A program made the position numbers and the translations under genes. A stretch of 64,000 bases of DNA, from assembly GCA_013399115.1 (NCBI GenBank), contig VXAA01002999.1, positions 248,001-312,000 on the forward strand. The letters are read 5' to 3'. The notes below the pieces were generated by a model. It had not been told where the DNA came from, searched no databases, and saw nothing but the letters and a program-made list of their open reading frames with translations. The stretch comes from Anseranas semipalmata. Lineage: Eukaryota; Chordata; Aves; Anseriformes; Anseranatidae. Positions 25,013-39,000 of this stretch are shown in pieces (position 1 is the first letter of the stretch; each line of letters begins with the position of its first letter).

Positions 25013-28000
25013 GTCTTCACCCGAATAAATCACTCAAAATATCATGTTCCTGCTGCAACATGCTTATCCCTTTAGCTTTCACCAGTTTTTACTTATTTGC
25101 TGAGGAATGCTTTCCACAATGCTAATTACTTTCACCTATCTAGACATGATTTCATTATGTACTCGCAGAACTAAAGCATAACTAAGATTGAAAACCCTGT
25201 TTCCTCTTCTTCACAAAATAATGTTTTATTCTGATTCTGCAGAAAATCAGAAGAATGAGTTTTCCACTATTGTCAATCCTAGAAAAAGTGTATTTATATT
25301 CAGAACAAAACATTTAGATAAAGAAAAATATTGTTGCAGATTCAACTTATTTTCCATTGTATTGTGAAATACAACTTGAACTTACAACATAATACAGAAC
25401 TAAACTCAAAATGAAACGTATGTCCAAATGAGACACCGAAACACTTAACTTTTTTTTTCTTTTAAGTGGGAATGCAGTTTCCCTTCACTTTTTGCCCAGA
25501 ATGAAATGTCAGTGAAAGCGACCTTGCAAACCAGCTCTAATAGTCACTCAGTACATGGCACTTGCTCTTAAAGCATCTTGAAATTTCTGAAAGATCCTAT
25601 AGCTTTATACATTTTCTGTGGTGCAATCAACAGAATTTGATTTAGCTTGTAAATCATTCATTTGCAAAGCAGAGGAAGTCACAAAAAAAAAAAAGTAACT
25701 GTAAACACAGGTACATGAAGTTTAGTAACTGGAGGGTTCGACACTCACCTATTAATAAAGACATGAGTAGGACATATGAAACATCTTGCAGTCAGATTCC
25801 TGCATATTGATGAGCGAAAATATGGAAGCCCTGAAGCAAAATTATCCTTACTTATATGATCTCAATCTGTTCTCTATCGATTTTTCTTACACAGCAGTAA
25901 GTTTTGATTAACTTTAGTAATAGCACTGACTGCTTCAGAATGTCTTGAATTGATCAGACATAAGGATTTCCTGTTAAGCAGAAATTAAAGATATATTTCT
26001 TCTAGTATCACAATTAAGAAATGCCTCCCTCATTGCAAAGGTATAAATGAAAAAAATTTAATGCTCCATTACCCATTTGTTGACTTGGAAGGTCATTAGG
26101 ACATGTCTCCCAAAAAGGTATCTAAACACAGAGAGAAACTTTTCTATGTCATCACGTTCACAGCATGGGGTAACCTTCATAGATTGCACAGCTCATCTTG
26201 TTACAAGTACCAGAACTTACCCCACTTGTAGGAACTGGGACATATAAAATACTAACAATAACCCAATTGGTTGAATTAGCCAGAAATACCACCATTTGAT
26301 CCACATGCCTGCATTTCCAAACTGATGGCTGCTTATTAGAACTAAGAAGACTCTTTTTTGATTATTTTTTTTTAATGAACAAAAAGTAAACCAAAAACTT
26401 AGATATACATTTTGGATTTTCTTAATCTAAAGCTATTAGTGTTATTTTAATCAGAATTTGTAGCCAATACCATATATTTCTGGCTAAAGCCAGATGACCC
26501 ATCAGCTTTTGCAGAATCCACCTCTAAAAGGAAATTCCTATTTAAAATAAAATTAAAACAGACTTATTCTTTCATTTAGGCTTCATGGCTGTATTTGTTG
26601 TATTTCTGGATCCCCAAAATGCCTGAAAAATATTAATATATTCATAATGTTTGTGTAACCAGGACAAAGAGAGACCAAAGGGCCTGCAATATGGAACTTT
26701 TCAATGCTGTCAAATAAGAATCGGTTTGGTTAAGCATGCAAGAGATGAGAACACAATTTCCTTCTTCTTCCCTGTCACCAAGAATCCTACTAATAATTTC
26801 CAGTGCTTTTCTTTGAAAGTAGATATGGAGAATCAATCCATAGAGAAAACTACTTCAGCTGCTAACATTGCCTTAGGTTCCAGTTAAAAGCCAAAAAGAT
26901 AAGTTCCCTGTTACATGAGTGATCGTGGTTGTTTTTCATTTTAAGCCTGTACGACTGAATAAAATTGAATTCATCCTGCCTCACAACTTCTCAGAATAGT
27001 TAACAGGAAACAAAGAAACAACAACAACAACAACAAAAAACAAGAACTTCATCCTGTTTTTTGTTTCCATAGACGCTTGCTGCTTCAACTTATATTCATT
27101 TTTGTAATTTTTCTCCCTAATGGATAGCAAAATTGGAATCATAAGGTACTATCTCCTAAAACCTCATACCTTCTACTGCAGCACAAATAGAGCAAAGAAT
27201 CAAGAGCAGATTTGTTTTCCTCAAGTTTTTGCTGACAGCCCTTGAAATCTGTATTCATGTGACAATAATTCTAGAGGTATCTTCTGCTTAGCTGGGATAG
27301 GTCTAATTAACAGTACAACATCCTAAGACGATCAGATCATTGCAGGTGCTCCAACCAGTAACTGCTTCAAAGGTTTGTAGCAGCTGAGTTCATCACACAA
27401 GCTCTTCTAATGCAAGTTTTTAGATTTGCATCTCTGTACTTCGGTATGCTAGCAATAAAATGACCTGAGTGTCAGCTCCTTGCAGTCCAAGGATAACTTT
27501 CAAAACAGCCTCACTTTTCATACTGGCCTCTGAAATGACATTTGCTCCTCCTGCTTGTATGAGAAGCATGACTTTGTGATTTGTTTCAGACATATTTGTT
27601 TGACAAAAGTCTGAACCTACTTTCCAGATCAGTGGAACTTATAATTTCTGGTATCTCTCCAACTTTTCACATTTTAAAGTGTTAGAATATTTCTTACTTA
27701 ATGTTGTCTAAAAATAACAATGTCAGACTGGCATAAAAATCCACTGTAGAAATCTCACACCTTCATTTCAAAGCAGTCAACAGAAAATCTCTCACTGGCA
27801 TGCACTCTGGGTGGTGAATGACATGTATCTTGAGTGAAGTATTGTAGAATAAATGGTAGAGATCAGTCAATCAGTCACAGTTACTTGGGACAATATTTTC
27901 TGTGGAGCAGAAAGCAACTCTCCTTAAAAAAAAAAAAAAAAAACCACACACACACAAAAAAACACTTTATGCACAATGTACATTTATATGTATATGATTG

Positions 28001-30842
28001 AGATCCTGTAGCTTACATGCAGTTATTTAAATGGTGTGGAGACTTTGCAAGATATATTTACTCTTGCTCTCCCATATTTTATTATGGAAGGTTTATCATC
28101 AGTATTAAAGTTTAATTCCCCCAAAGCAGTGCATTAATATATTCATAAACTTTAACACCTAGAGCTTTGTGCCCACCTTCATTATATATTGAACACAACT
28201 GTTAAGTAGCAGTTCCATACTTTTCTGTAGATCTTTTTCATAATAAGGGGATTTCAGAAATATTTCAAAAGCACAGACATTTTGATGCACTACGTTTTCC
28301 CTAATTTTAAATGTCTGTCATGCAGAAAATTGAGTTTTATGGTTTTCAGAGTAAAAACAAAGAATGCAGACCCCTAGCTCTCACAGCTCATTCTTTTCAA
28401 ACCATTTTGCTAATCATATATGGAACTTTTAGTAGATTTATTATTTATTGCTTTCCCCTAAAGCCTGCTTTCAGGTTCACAAATAATTATCTGTTTTTAT
28501 GCCCTTTTGTTATTTAAAAGTCATGTATTGTTTTGTATAAAAAACTTAATTTGGGAGTCATTTTCCATTAAGGATCAGTCCACTATTACAAACCCTGTAA
28601 ATACTTCTAAGAGACTTGTCCTAAGAATCCCCTGTACTTCTCAGTCGTACTAAGGTATTGGGAAGAGGAACTCAGTTGCTCTTATTAAGCAACTAATTAG
28701 CACGATGGCACATTATAAAATTTTCTCTTATGTATCCTATATGGGGACATGCGAGGAGACAGATTACAGATAGCTAACACCCTAAAAGAGGAAGGAGATT
28801 AAAAAAAAAGTAAACAGGAAAATTAATTTATGGAAGATTCTTGAAAGAAAACAGATGGAGACAGAAGAGTAAGACAGAAGGGAGGATAAGGAGGCTGTTT
28901 CCACTAGAAAATTAATTCAAGACCTAAATACTGCAAAGGAACTAAATGCAGGCTTCATCTGAGACATGGGCTCCCAGTATGATGCAGGATTCAGGTGCTG
29001 CACAGTGTGAACACTGATTGAACCTGAAGCCTCTTTCACATGCTACATCATCATAGTGAGGGAATTGCTCATTCCTTGTGTATGAGTGAATCAAATATCA
29101 TTAAAAACATGGTAGAAAAATACAAAAGGACTTAAAAAAAAAAGTGTTAGGCAAACTGGTTTAGAATCACTTAGGACTCTGGTGGGATTTCGACGTTTTG
29201 GAGTAAATCACTCAGCGCTCTTAATATTAAAGCATTTGGCCACTGGCAATATCTGGAGAAGAGGATCCAGGTCATCCTCTCTTTGCAGATTAGTCTGCAT
29301 ATGACAACATAGAGAGGTGGTGCAACAACCCTAGTGGTGTCAGATAAGCCTGGTCTTAAATAAAAGGCCAAACCAACCAATCAAACATCTTGACTGCAAA
29401 AGCAAAACCCCACTGATACAAAGGTTTAACTAGATGCACGGGGCTTGGGTAACTTAGCAGCCAGTACTGTGCATTCAAAAGCAGCAGCATGAAATGCTAG
29501 TAAATTCTTGTCTTTACAGAAGACATCTTTCTTTTGTTACTGTTGCCTTTATGGACATCTTGTTGTGAAGATGGACTGGAACTCTGAGCTGGATTACTTG
29601 CTACTTAGGCCACCGGTTTCTTACCTCTCAGTTCCTCTGAATGAACAACTTTAAAGCTCAAGGCTGTAACACATGCAGCAGCCCATATTACACATCTTAC
29701 TACTTATTAAGAAAAGAACAAAAGGAGAGTGACTAGGACAACCATTCAGATTTTTATTTTGCATTACTGGCTGGCTGTCGTGAAAAAAAGCAAGCAGCAG
29801 CATTTATTACAGGGGAAAAATAACATAAAGTACTCCCAAAAGAAAAATCAGCATTAAAAATCATTTGTGAGAATTACTGCTGATCTTTCCTTGACACAGT
29901 GGCTTATACAGAAGCAAGGAGGGGGAATTCAGAGATTATCAGGAAATCTTTAAGACTAGCTTTTATTATTTAACATGGATACAGACAGAACTGACACAGA
30001 CATAGACAAAAAAAAAAAAAGCACTGTGTATAAGTAAAACCTTAATTCCTTAATTCAATATATAATTTATTTAATTTGGCTTCTGTTGTCTAGAATTGCT
30101 TCAGTCCTCAAGAACAGCTGGCAGACACCAAGAGAAAAACATACTTAGGACAGCAGCAGAGAGGGCTTTAATTAATTTTTAAAATCTCTGTATTTTATTT
30201 AGCTTCTGCTGCCATCTACAGTAGCCATCACCAATCTACACAAAGAGCAGGTACAGCAGCAAGAGGAACAAAATAAACCTTCAGCACAGTAACAAGCTGG
30301 GCTAGAAAGGCAGTGTGGTACTTTAACGAACAGGTACGGGAAGACCTAATGAACCATCTTTGTAGACAGCATCTCTCTCTCAGGGCCCAAAAATTCATTC
30401 ACAACTACTTCTCTGCTCTGTAAAGACATTAACTCATCCACATAGCACATAGATAAAAGCACAGACTTCATCAATTTGTGTAGATCAACACAGCAGTGGA
30501 GCTGCCTATCAAGCGATGAAAGTTTTAATTTCCCTTTATAAGAGATTGGTACCATTTCTCTTTATAAGATTGGTGCATGGGTACCAACTAACTTGATTCA
30601 GTTTCTAATTTTTCCATATGGTCATTTCATGAAAAGATGAACACCATATGGAATTTATTTTTAATTTTCTCCTGAAGAGCCATGTATAACTTAAATATTT
30701 TTCACTAGCTATCTTGGTTAGTGGAAATTTTTACATTTCTGATAACACCAAGTAATGCTGCAGTTATTCCAAAACCTGTATGTCTAACAAAACCTGCTTG
30801 TGGCAGAAAGTAATCTGTCCAAGGCATACTAGGCATTTTTGC
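25013..30842. other. AT-rich intergenic sequence
   Basis: No gene could be supported. It contains A-rich runs (for example 27925-27943), a short (AAC)n run near 27019-27036, and chance open frames of at most about 78 codons. One minus-strand exon-like segment (29625-29663) carries a good GTAAGA donor but no recognisable product. Confidence 0.5.
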
Positions 30843-30885
30843 GGAATCACAGAATATCCTGAGTTGGAAGGGACCCCAAACAAAA
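30843..30885 (-). mobile_element. CR1 LINE 3' tip
   Basis: GGAATCACAGAATATCCTGAG followed by TTGGAAGGGACCCC is the reverse complement of the terminal CR1 motif found throughout bird genomes. Only about 40 bases remain, which is usual for 5'-truncated CR1 copies. The element is therefore on the minus strand. Confidence 0.7.
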
Positions 30886-32809
30886 ATGCAGTATCTGTTT
30901 TAATGTTAAACTACCTTGCAAACAAATAATTTGAAAAGATGCCAGCTTTTAGGCTAGCTTACATTTTCACCAACCAATGCATGATTTCTAGTTCTTCCAG
31001 TCTTCTCAATAGTCCCATTGTGATGTTTAACTCAATGCTGTCAGCACTATAGTAGAATCTGAAACAGCACGAACCCTCAGCTCCACTCAATATATCGAGA
31101 CAAATCTATTTTTTTGTCCTGTGATTTACAGCTTTTTCTTTGGGGAATTTCTATTGCTCCATCAGATTGCAGATCTCTACTATCTACTGTATTATGGCAC
31201 CTATCTATTTTTTTTACTCTGAATACAGTTTATTACTTTGGTCCCCATTTGTAGCATCACTGAGGACTAGCATATTGGAATAGTGAAAATTTGAGCTATA
31301 CACTTCGTTAAGAGATGGACTCTAACAAAGCCTTAAAGCAGGCTTCCATAGACTGGGGCCAAGCTCAAAGCCACAGTCAGTAGAAGATACAGTAGTATTA
31401 AAAACATGTTAAATTACAACTGTGCTAGAAATAAATCACATGAAATGGGCTACATTCTGTTTTGCTTCACACAAACAGGAGCATCAATGGATTTTGGAAT
31501 CTGATTTCAGTCTGAGACACCCATTGAGTTTCAGGACAGCAAGCAGCTCTGCCAGGCTGCCACAGCCTGGGGGCCTTGCAGGTAGGACCATGCACAGCAA
31601 GGATACAGAGAAAAATGGGGCTTGTATACTTTTTCGGTAAATACATTTAGGATGCACTAAAGAAAAAAAATAAAAAAAAATAAAAAAAATAAAAACATGC
31701 ATTTTCAAAGATGTCAGGAATACCTGAAAGGCGAGGAATTTTACTAATTTACATTGGATGCATTTGTTAATGGATTGTGCTTTTCCTATATGCCTGAGAA
31801 TCAGGAAATCTGTGATTAAAGGAATGCTAATTTCATTCTTTACTAAATAAATAATTTCTTTTCAAAGAAAATGTGCACTAAACATGTTTTGACAAATACT
31901 TTTAGTGCACCACTGAAAACTGTAGGCATGTATTAGATATAAAAAGGTATCAGAAAGGAGATAATTTTTAAAAGAAAAAAAAACTTTTTGAGGTGAAAAA
32001 CAGTAGGATGGAGGAAGAGGTTTTAGAGGAGAGGTTTCTAATACTCACTTTCATCAGAGCTAAAAGCTTTTGGTAGAGTTTGGCTTTCTCCTGCCCCCAT
32101 CATGTACAGTCAGAGTTTTATTTAATTTAGATGGCCTTTTGCAGAACATAAAATCCTTCCATTTGAACTTTGTCTTTCCCTTGGCCTCTGAAGAAGCCAG
32201 ACTCGCAAGAACAAAGGTAGCCACTGCTGCAGGCTTAGAGCCAGCAGGCAGCTTGGGTTTCTAAGCAGCTCTCAGAGCATCCCCTGGATGAAGAGCCTGC
32301 CTTTGCTCCAGGCAAGATGGAGCACAATGGGCCTTGGAAGATGGGAAAACCTTGGGATTCATGAACCTGCACCGAATCAGATCTGAAAACAGTACATCCT
32401 CTTCAGCACATCCCAACGCAGCTGCTTTAAAAATAATATTTGAAAATAAATTGGAGAATAAACCTCCTTTCTGCCAGCCCAGAGGCATGCAGTCCTTCAC
32501 CGGCCGTTGTGCAAGGTCTGAGGCTACAGGCATGCCTTACTAATACCGGGGAACTTTCTTGGTGCTTGAAAGCATCAGGATTTATCCAGTTTGGGGGCTG
32601 AGCAGAAAAACAAGTATTTACAGCCATATAAAGTACATGGAAATATCCAATTAATCCCATTTCCTCCTTATATTGACTTTAATACACATAATTGCTAAAT
32701 GAAACGGTGTTATGCCATCTAGGTGAGCATTTGCACAGACCTGTAAAGAAATGCTGGCTTCAAATTACCCTGCCACTCCCTGTAACTACACCCTCACAAA
32801 CAACGTTCG
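30886..32809. other. Intergenic sequence upstream of IL20RB
   Basis: No coding exon recognised. An A-rich simple repeat with AAAAATAAAAAAAAT units lies at about 31663-31696. GC content rises from about 32050 towards the IL20RB first exon, which fits a proximal promoter region. The overlapping open frames at 32261-32660 are on both strands and share no family signature. Confidence 0.45.
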
Positions 32810-32948
32810 CACGCCTTCAGCCGCGGCTCAGCCAGCGCAGAAGTGGTGGCTGCAACGTTCCCCGGCGTCTCCCTTCCACTCGCATCATGGCCACATCAGA
32901 CAGGGCTCCCTGTCTAGGGAGGGAAAATTCTGAGCTGCACAACGGGGT
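32810..32948 (+). promoter_or_regulatory. IL20RB: Probable IL20RB proximal promoter/5' UTR
   Basis: A locally GC-rich, CpG-containing block (AGCCGCGGCTCAGCCAGCGC around 32820, CCCCGGCGTC around 32859) lies just upstream of the signal-peptide exon, in otherwise AT-rich DNA. No clear TATA box is positioned, so the transcription start cannot be fixed from sequence alone. This is an inference from composition and location. Confidence 0.35.
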
Positions 32949-33032
32949 ATGAATGTGGGAAAAGGCGACAAGCAAGAGCAAAATGTCACTAAAACTCATC
33001 TGCTTCTTCCTCTGCGCCCTGATCGCACCTAA
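32949..33032 (+). other. Upstream ORF overlapping the IL20RB start
   Basis: An ATG at 32949 opens a 27-codon frame in a different phase from the receptor. It ends at a TAA at 33030-33032, inside coding exon 1. If transcription begins upstream of 32949, ribosomes initiating there would bypass the receptor start. A second upstream ATG at 32953 is in frame with the receptor and would add ten residues (MWEKATSKSK), but it has a poor context (T at -3). Confidence 0.4.
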
Positions 33033-33040
33033 TCTCACAG
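32983..33040 (+). CDS. IL20RB: IL20RB coding exon 1 (signal peptide)
   Basis: Encodes MSLKLICFFLCALIAPNLT plus the first base of a glycine codon, a typical hydrophobic secretion signal. A at -3 of the ATG (CAAAATGT) gives a good initiation context, better than the in-frame ATG 30 bases upstream. The donor is CACAG|GTAATC. Confidence 0.88.
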
Positions 33041-36000
33041 GTAATCACTAAAATGCCTTCAGTGGACTGAAGCCAAAAGACCAAGGGGTTGTGAGTAACA
33101 AAAAGTCTTTTGTCCTTTGTTAAACCTGCTTCTACAAAACTTAAGCCAGATGGCACAAGGTCAGCTGATCCTGAATTTTAATTCTTTGTTTAAAATTAAT
33201 GCTAGAATAAGTAAGTGAAAAAGACGATGTATAAATTCAGTGTTCTACAAGTCAATTCTGAAATCTAAGGGGAAATTTCAGTTTGAAGTAAATGAACATA
33301 CTAATGCTGAATTTGCCTCTGTTATTTTGCTGTTCTGTGAGAAGCCGAACTTGCAAGTCGTCTTTCCATGCTGGTGTCTTTGAGCACAGGGGAATGCCCT
33401 GCCTGTGGAGTGGATGCAGGGTCAGAGAGGAAGGTTATAAAGTGTTAATTACGGGCTCAAAAATGTTCACTGAGGGGCTCCTTTGTCCTGGAAGGAGGTT
33501 GTGCATTTTGCAGTCAGCTTCTCCAAGTAAATGCTAATCTCCAAGCACATCTCCTAGAAGGTGTGTGACCTCAGGGTCTCCCTGCAGTGGGCAGTCCTCT
33601 GCAAAGGAGACGTGGCTGGCAAGCGGTTTTGCTCAGTGCTGTCTTCTAAATGTGGCATCTCGGCTACTGAATTCAAGCTGTGTCTTGATCCATTTTGTTC
33701 TCTGCTTCAGAAAAAGTAATTGTATGGCTTGCTTGGCCAGCAAAACTCTTTGAATCATTATTTATAACTCTTAGTTGCTTGGTATGGAAAAACACTGCCT
33801 CAGCTCCAAGTTGCAAGTTCTCTGAAAGTTTTTTCTGTGGAATAGAGACAATTATGACAAATATTTTTTAAAAGATGACAAAGCTGGGCAACTATTCTTC
33901 AAGAAAGCTGTCCCCCGGTCCCTTGTCCTTGACATGAGACGCGAAGACTTATGTCTCCTAGTGGCCTTTTTGAGCAAAGAACAATTCTTGGTTGAATGGT
34001 TTATGTCTAAAACCACTCTTGTGGTTGCCCAGAGCTGACACCAGGTTAGAAGACGCTGTGGTTCCCATCCAGCCCATTTGTCATGACTTATTTCAGGTAT
34101 TTTAAACTGAAAAGTAAGAAAGGCAAATGTACTGGGCTTCAGAGTGAAACTGCTTTGTTTTAATGGTAGATTCTCTAAATTTAACACAAAGAGGAGAAAA
34201 AGGTTAAAAACAAAGTTAAAGAGAGATCATCACCATTGTAAATGGAAATCCATTCTTCATGTAACAAATGTAATACAATATACTGCTGATAGGGTAGGAG
34301 GCAAATGGTATATATAGAGCAATCTGGAAACGTTACTCTAAGAGTATCCTGTCTTGAAAGACTGTTGTCTGGCTTTTCCTTTGAGTCTATTATGTTTGGT
34401 ATCGCTATTTGAGGCTACTTGCTATTGGTATTGCTTGTGAATCCAAAATCAAATGGAAGTGGTTTGCAGTGCTGGGCTAACAGCTGTCTGGGTTCTGCCT
34501 GCTGTCTCTGCCCAGTTGTCTCCTGTGCATTGTCTGATTGTTGTTTCTTTTCCTTTAAATTAACCAAAGTTAATGGAATATTTTAGTATTGACACATAGT
34601 TCACTGTTTATACTCGGTGCTTTCCCTGTTTATACAGCCTACAATTGTCTTTTCTCCCATTGTTAAACATGTATTTATTTACAATTTTTTTTGTGGGCTG
34701 TTGCAACAGATGGATCAGAGAAAACATGAATATTGTTATTTGCTTGGATATGACACAGGATGCTGTTACCTCTGGATCAATATTATTTTGGACGAGCACA
34801 AACCTCTCTTTCAAACTACAGCTTTCAGCATGGCTCTGGGTCTCAGACAGAAAGGAGGGAAGTGCATCATTGCTTTTATTGCTCAGGGTTCCCTTTTATT
34901 TTGTGTACTGGATGAAAAGATCTCAAGTTTTAGCATTACACCTTTTTGATTCAGTTCCTGAGGGCTGTCCGCTGCGTTTGCTGTAGGGCATGGTTATGCA
35001 GTTACAACCATCTCTGTATATACAATCAAGTGAGACATACTAAAGAGGAATGCTAAGGTTCACTTTAGTGTATTTGTTTTTTAATTATTTAATCTTACAA
35101 GGATGAAATTTTATCATTTTCACATGTAACAGCTACACACACACACACAAATATGTATACTTATGCCTGCACAGATGTATTTTTCTGTGTTGCTTATGAA
35201 AGAGTTAAAGAATATCTTACCCTAGGGATGCAGTTCTCTTCATCTGAAGGCAGATGTCCCAGCTAGTGCACCATTCATGTGAACAGCGTGTCCATAACAC
35301 TATTTGCCATCACCACTGCCTTGCCTGCAGTGCTGGAAACTTAGTTTTCTGACACTGTAGCAGCAGCTCTAAGTGGCACTGAATGAATAGCTGCTGTGTG
35401 CTATGGGTTTCCTACAGGAGAGTTCAGAAGTATGTGGCCCTGTAAAAAATACAAATGAGTGCTAGGTTTTAATATATTTTTCCTGTCTTGGAGAAGAGTT
35501 CTTCCCAGTAGCAGCAGCTGAGCCCATCCTCCCCAAAATTATGAATGCCAAAAAGAAACAAATCAATGATTTCCTTTTTTATAGAAACACATATACTGTT
35601 ACTAGGTGCAGAGCTTTTCCTAATGAAGGGAAAAAAGAAACCATAGTGTCTGTATACGAACTTTTGTAGTTCAGATGAAGTGAGGCAACAGGCTTCACTG
35701 TGCCAATAGAACAGTCACAGAATTTGTCAGCAAACTAAGAACATGGTGTAGTAAGCTAAGTATAGCCAGGAAATGAAGATTGGTTTCAGGCAGATAAAAA
35801 ATAGTTTGGCAGCTATTAAAAGGTAAATATCCCAATTCAGAAATATCCTCTTCTTTTAAACTGGTATCTAGACAATATAGGAAGATAGGGTTCTGTACCA
35901 CTGAATACAACAAAGTATATAAAGTCCTAAAGTCAAGGACTTAAAAATTAGGAAGCACCCCAGTGTAAGCCACCCCTGTTCAGACCTGGAACATCATTGT

Positions 36001-39000
36001 GTGTGTGAGTCATGTGGAAAAACTGGTGCCCGATCATGTAATTAAAGTCTGTTATGTAATTCACACACTTAAGTATGCCAACTCCGGAAATTCACATAGG
36101 AACAAGAGTACAAGGAAAAGTAGTAGCAAACAACCTAAATGTCAAGAAGTATAGAGAATTGACCAAGAAACTAAATGGGTGGTTGAGACAAAAAGTGCCC
36201 TGACAGTACAGCCAGACAGAAGTGATAGAACTGATGATGCAGCAGACTGTGAGTCTTCCATTGTCTAAATGGCAAGGAAGAAAGCCTCTCATCCCAGAGA
36301 TCTCTGGCATGTAGTTAAAAGAATGGCCAAGCATTATGTAAACAGATTCAGATAACTTTTGCCGACGAATCACAAATGTTTTGGCATCAAGTCTCCCCAC
36401 ATTATTAATGATTTTATAAAGATATGAATATGGGGAATATTCTAAGGGCAGAAAGAAGAGATGTTATTCCAGCGCAGTAGAACAATAATCACCATGAAAA
36501 TATTGCTCATGCACTTGTCAGCCTGGTTTTGATCCTGTATAGAACAACTGACATTAACTGGTTAACTTCATAATCACAGCTTAAAGGCAGGCACCCTCTT
36601 TTAATGCCAGTGAAAGATTAATGGAAGACAGATCTTGCTTAGTGAAACAGATCTAAATAAATAAATAAATAAATAAAGACTTATAAAGGAAATTATCTGT
36701 ATGTAACGTACATATATTGTGCTAGAGTAATTACCTTGTTTCTGGAAGAGTGTTGAAATCACCACTGTGACACTGGATTGGTTGAAACCACTCCATCCGT
36801 TCCTCCCTTTCAGTGGTTCCTTGGGAACCATTCCCTGAGCTGAGAGAAAATAATTTTCTTGGGACTGGAAAGTGGCAGAACAGAGGTAAGACTGTTCCCA
36901 TAGCGTAGTGCAGGATGTGCCCGTGGGAGGTCCTGCCTTCTGTGCTCTGGTCCAAACACTGCTAAGGATTTTACATTAAGATGTCATAGGATAAAAGCCA
37001 TGAACTGTAATGGAGGCACCATTCCAAACTTACTCTTTGCTGATCTTGGAGAGAAACATTATAACTTCATTAGTCCATTGAATGAGTTTGTCCAAGAAAT
37101 TAATGAGGTAAATTGATTACAGCCGACAAGCACTTACACTATTAGAATCCCACATGAAAAAAAGCTGTACCAGAGCCAGGATCTTCTACAAGTGTCCAGT
37201 CCAGTCATGCCTGGAAAGAAATTGCACATTTCTAACCATGATGGGAATTGTCCATTAGAACAGTCTTCATTAAATCAAATAGGATGGCTTTCTAAAAGCT
37301 TGACCTTTTCTCACTGTTTTATTGCTATAATTAAAACCTCTGAAATAATGAAAAGGCTTTGCCTTTCTGTAAGCAGAACCAGCCTAACTGCTCTGTCGCT
37401 TGCTCTTTGGTTGTCATTTCTTCTTTGTAAAATACTTTAAAACACTGAAGTGACAGTGGTGAAATGCAGAGTATTTCTGATGCAGAACAGAGTTTTGCAC
37501 AAATCTTCTAAACTTTTTTTCTAGTACATTCATATACTTTCTCTTCTTTGTTTCTTTTTTTTTTTTTTCCTGAGAATTTTAGGTGAAGATGCTCTGTTGC
37601 CAGCACCTCAGAATATCTCTATTCTTTCTACCAACATGAGACATTTCTTAATGTGGAGTCCTGTGACCATCCAGGGAGAAACTGTGAGATACTCTGTTGA
37701 GTTTCAGGGGTAACTTCTGGTTTCTGCTTTTGTGTTTTTTTGGTTTTTTTTTCTTCTTCTTTGCTCTTTGAACACTTTTACTTAGACTTACAGTCCTGCA
37801 TAGTTTGGATGTCTTGAACACTGTTCAGTTCACAAGCGTAAGACAAGTTTGATACTCCAGCACTGTTGATCATGAGTGGAAAAAAACCTCATTTTTGGTC
37901 TAATTCTGAGGCTGTTTACAGGCCATGTCACTGGTGGTTAATAGGTACCTGTGTAATCCAAGGTGTGCATTGACCCCACATATGAAAACTGCCTCTGTCC
38001 AAAGAATTCAAAAATTAGGAAGATTAGCAACAGTTTACCTAGAAGAGGAGAGAGAAAACAGAAAACACTTGAGATTTATTCAGTGTTATTCTTTTAAACA
38101 TATTACACACATTTATTTTTCTTCAGAAAATATAGGAGGTCCTGACTAATCCTGAGCTATGACTTGTATCATTGTATGGCTTTGGAACTCTGGTTTACCA
38201 GGGATGATCAAGTGAGTGGACACGACTTGATGCATCAACACTGGGTTGGCTATCCTCACCTCCCACAATATCATGCTGCATTTGACTGATGAACAAGCTG
38301 ACTCTGGGAGATTTTCCCTAGATGAAATCTAAAATATGTTCATACTGGTTTCATACACTCCCAATAATCCAGCCCCACTGTATTCCAGTACTGGTTTTGC
38401 CTGCAAAGAACTAGCAAGCAGCCTTAGCCCATAGGAGAAGTCACATAAGTATCTCCTATCAGACTGTTGCCTGTCTGCTTTCCTTTCATCTCCCCAGGGA
38501 GTATGAACGAGAGTATGCTAACGAGAGCTGGATCCCCATCAGTGAGTGTTCACTCATCACAGCCACAGTGTGTAACATCACAGAGGATATCTCAGCCACT
38601 GTGGCCTATAACTTGCGTGTAAGGGCAGACGTTGGTGCTCGAAGATCAGAGTGGGGCACCCTGAAGGGTTTCTTCAATCGCATCACAAGTAAGTCCTGCT
38701 ATTTGGGTTAAGCTGCATAGGTTATGTTCATTTCTCAGAGTTCTTCCTTTTGTCATGGTCTGACCGGTAGCATAGATTATCTGACAAGTGGTCATGAAGG
38801 ATGATAATCAGGCTTCTGAGGGTTCCTGCAGCTTAGATCATAATGCAACAGACCCACACCTTTCAGGGACCTTACAGTTTTCCACAGCAAATTATCAGGT
38901 CCACAGCAAATTATCAGAGAGCATTTTTTTCAAACAACTCAGGATTTCAGGTTAGCCCCATAGTTCTGCCACTGATGGAAGCATCTTGCCTTTTTGTAAG

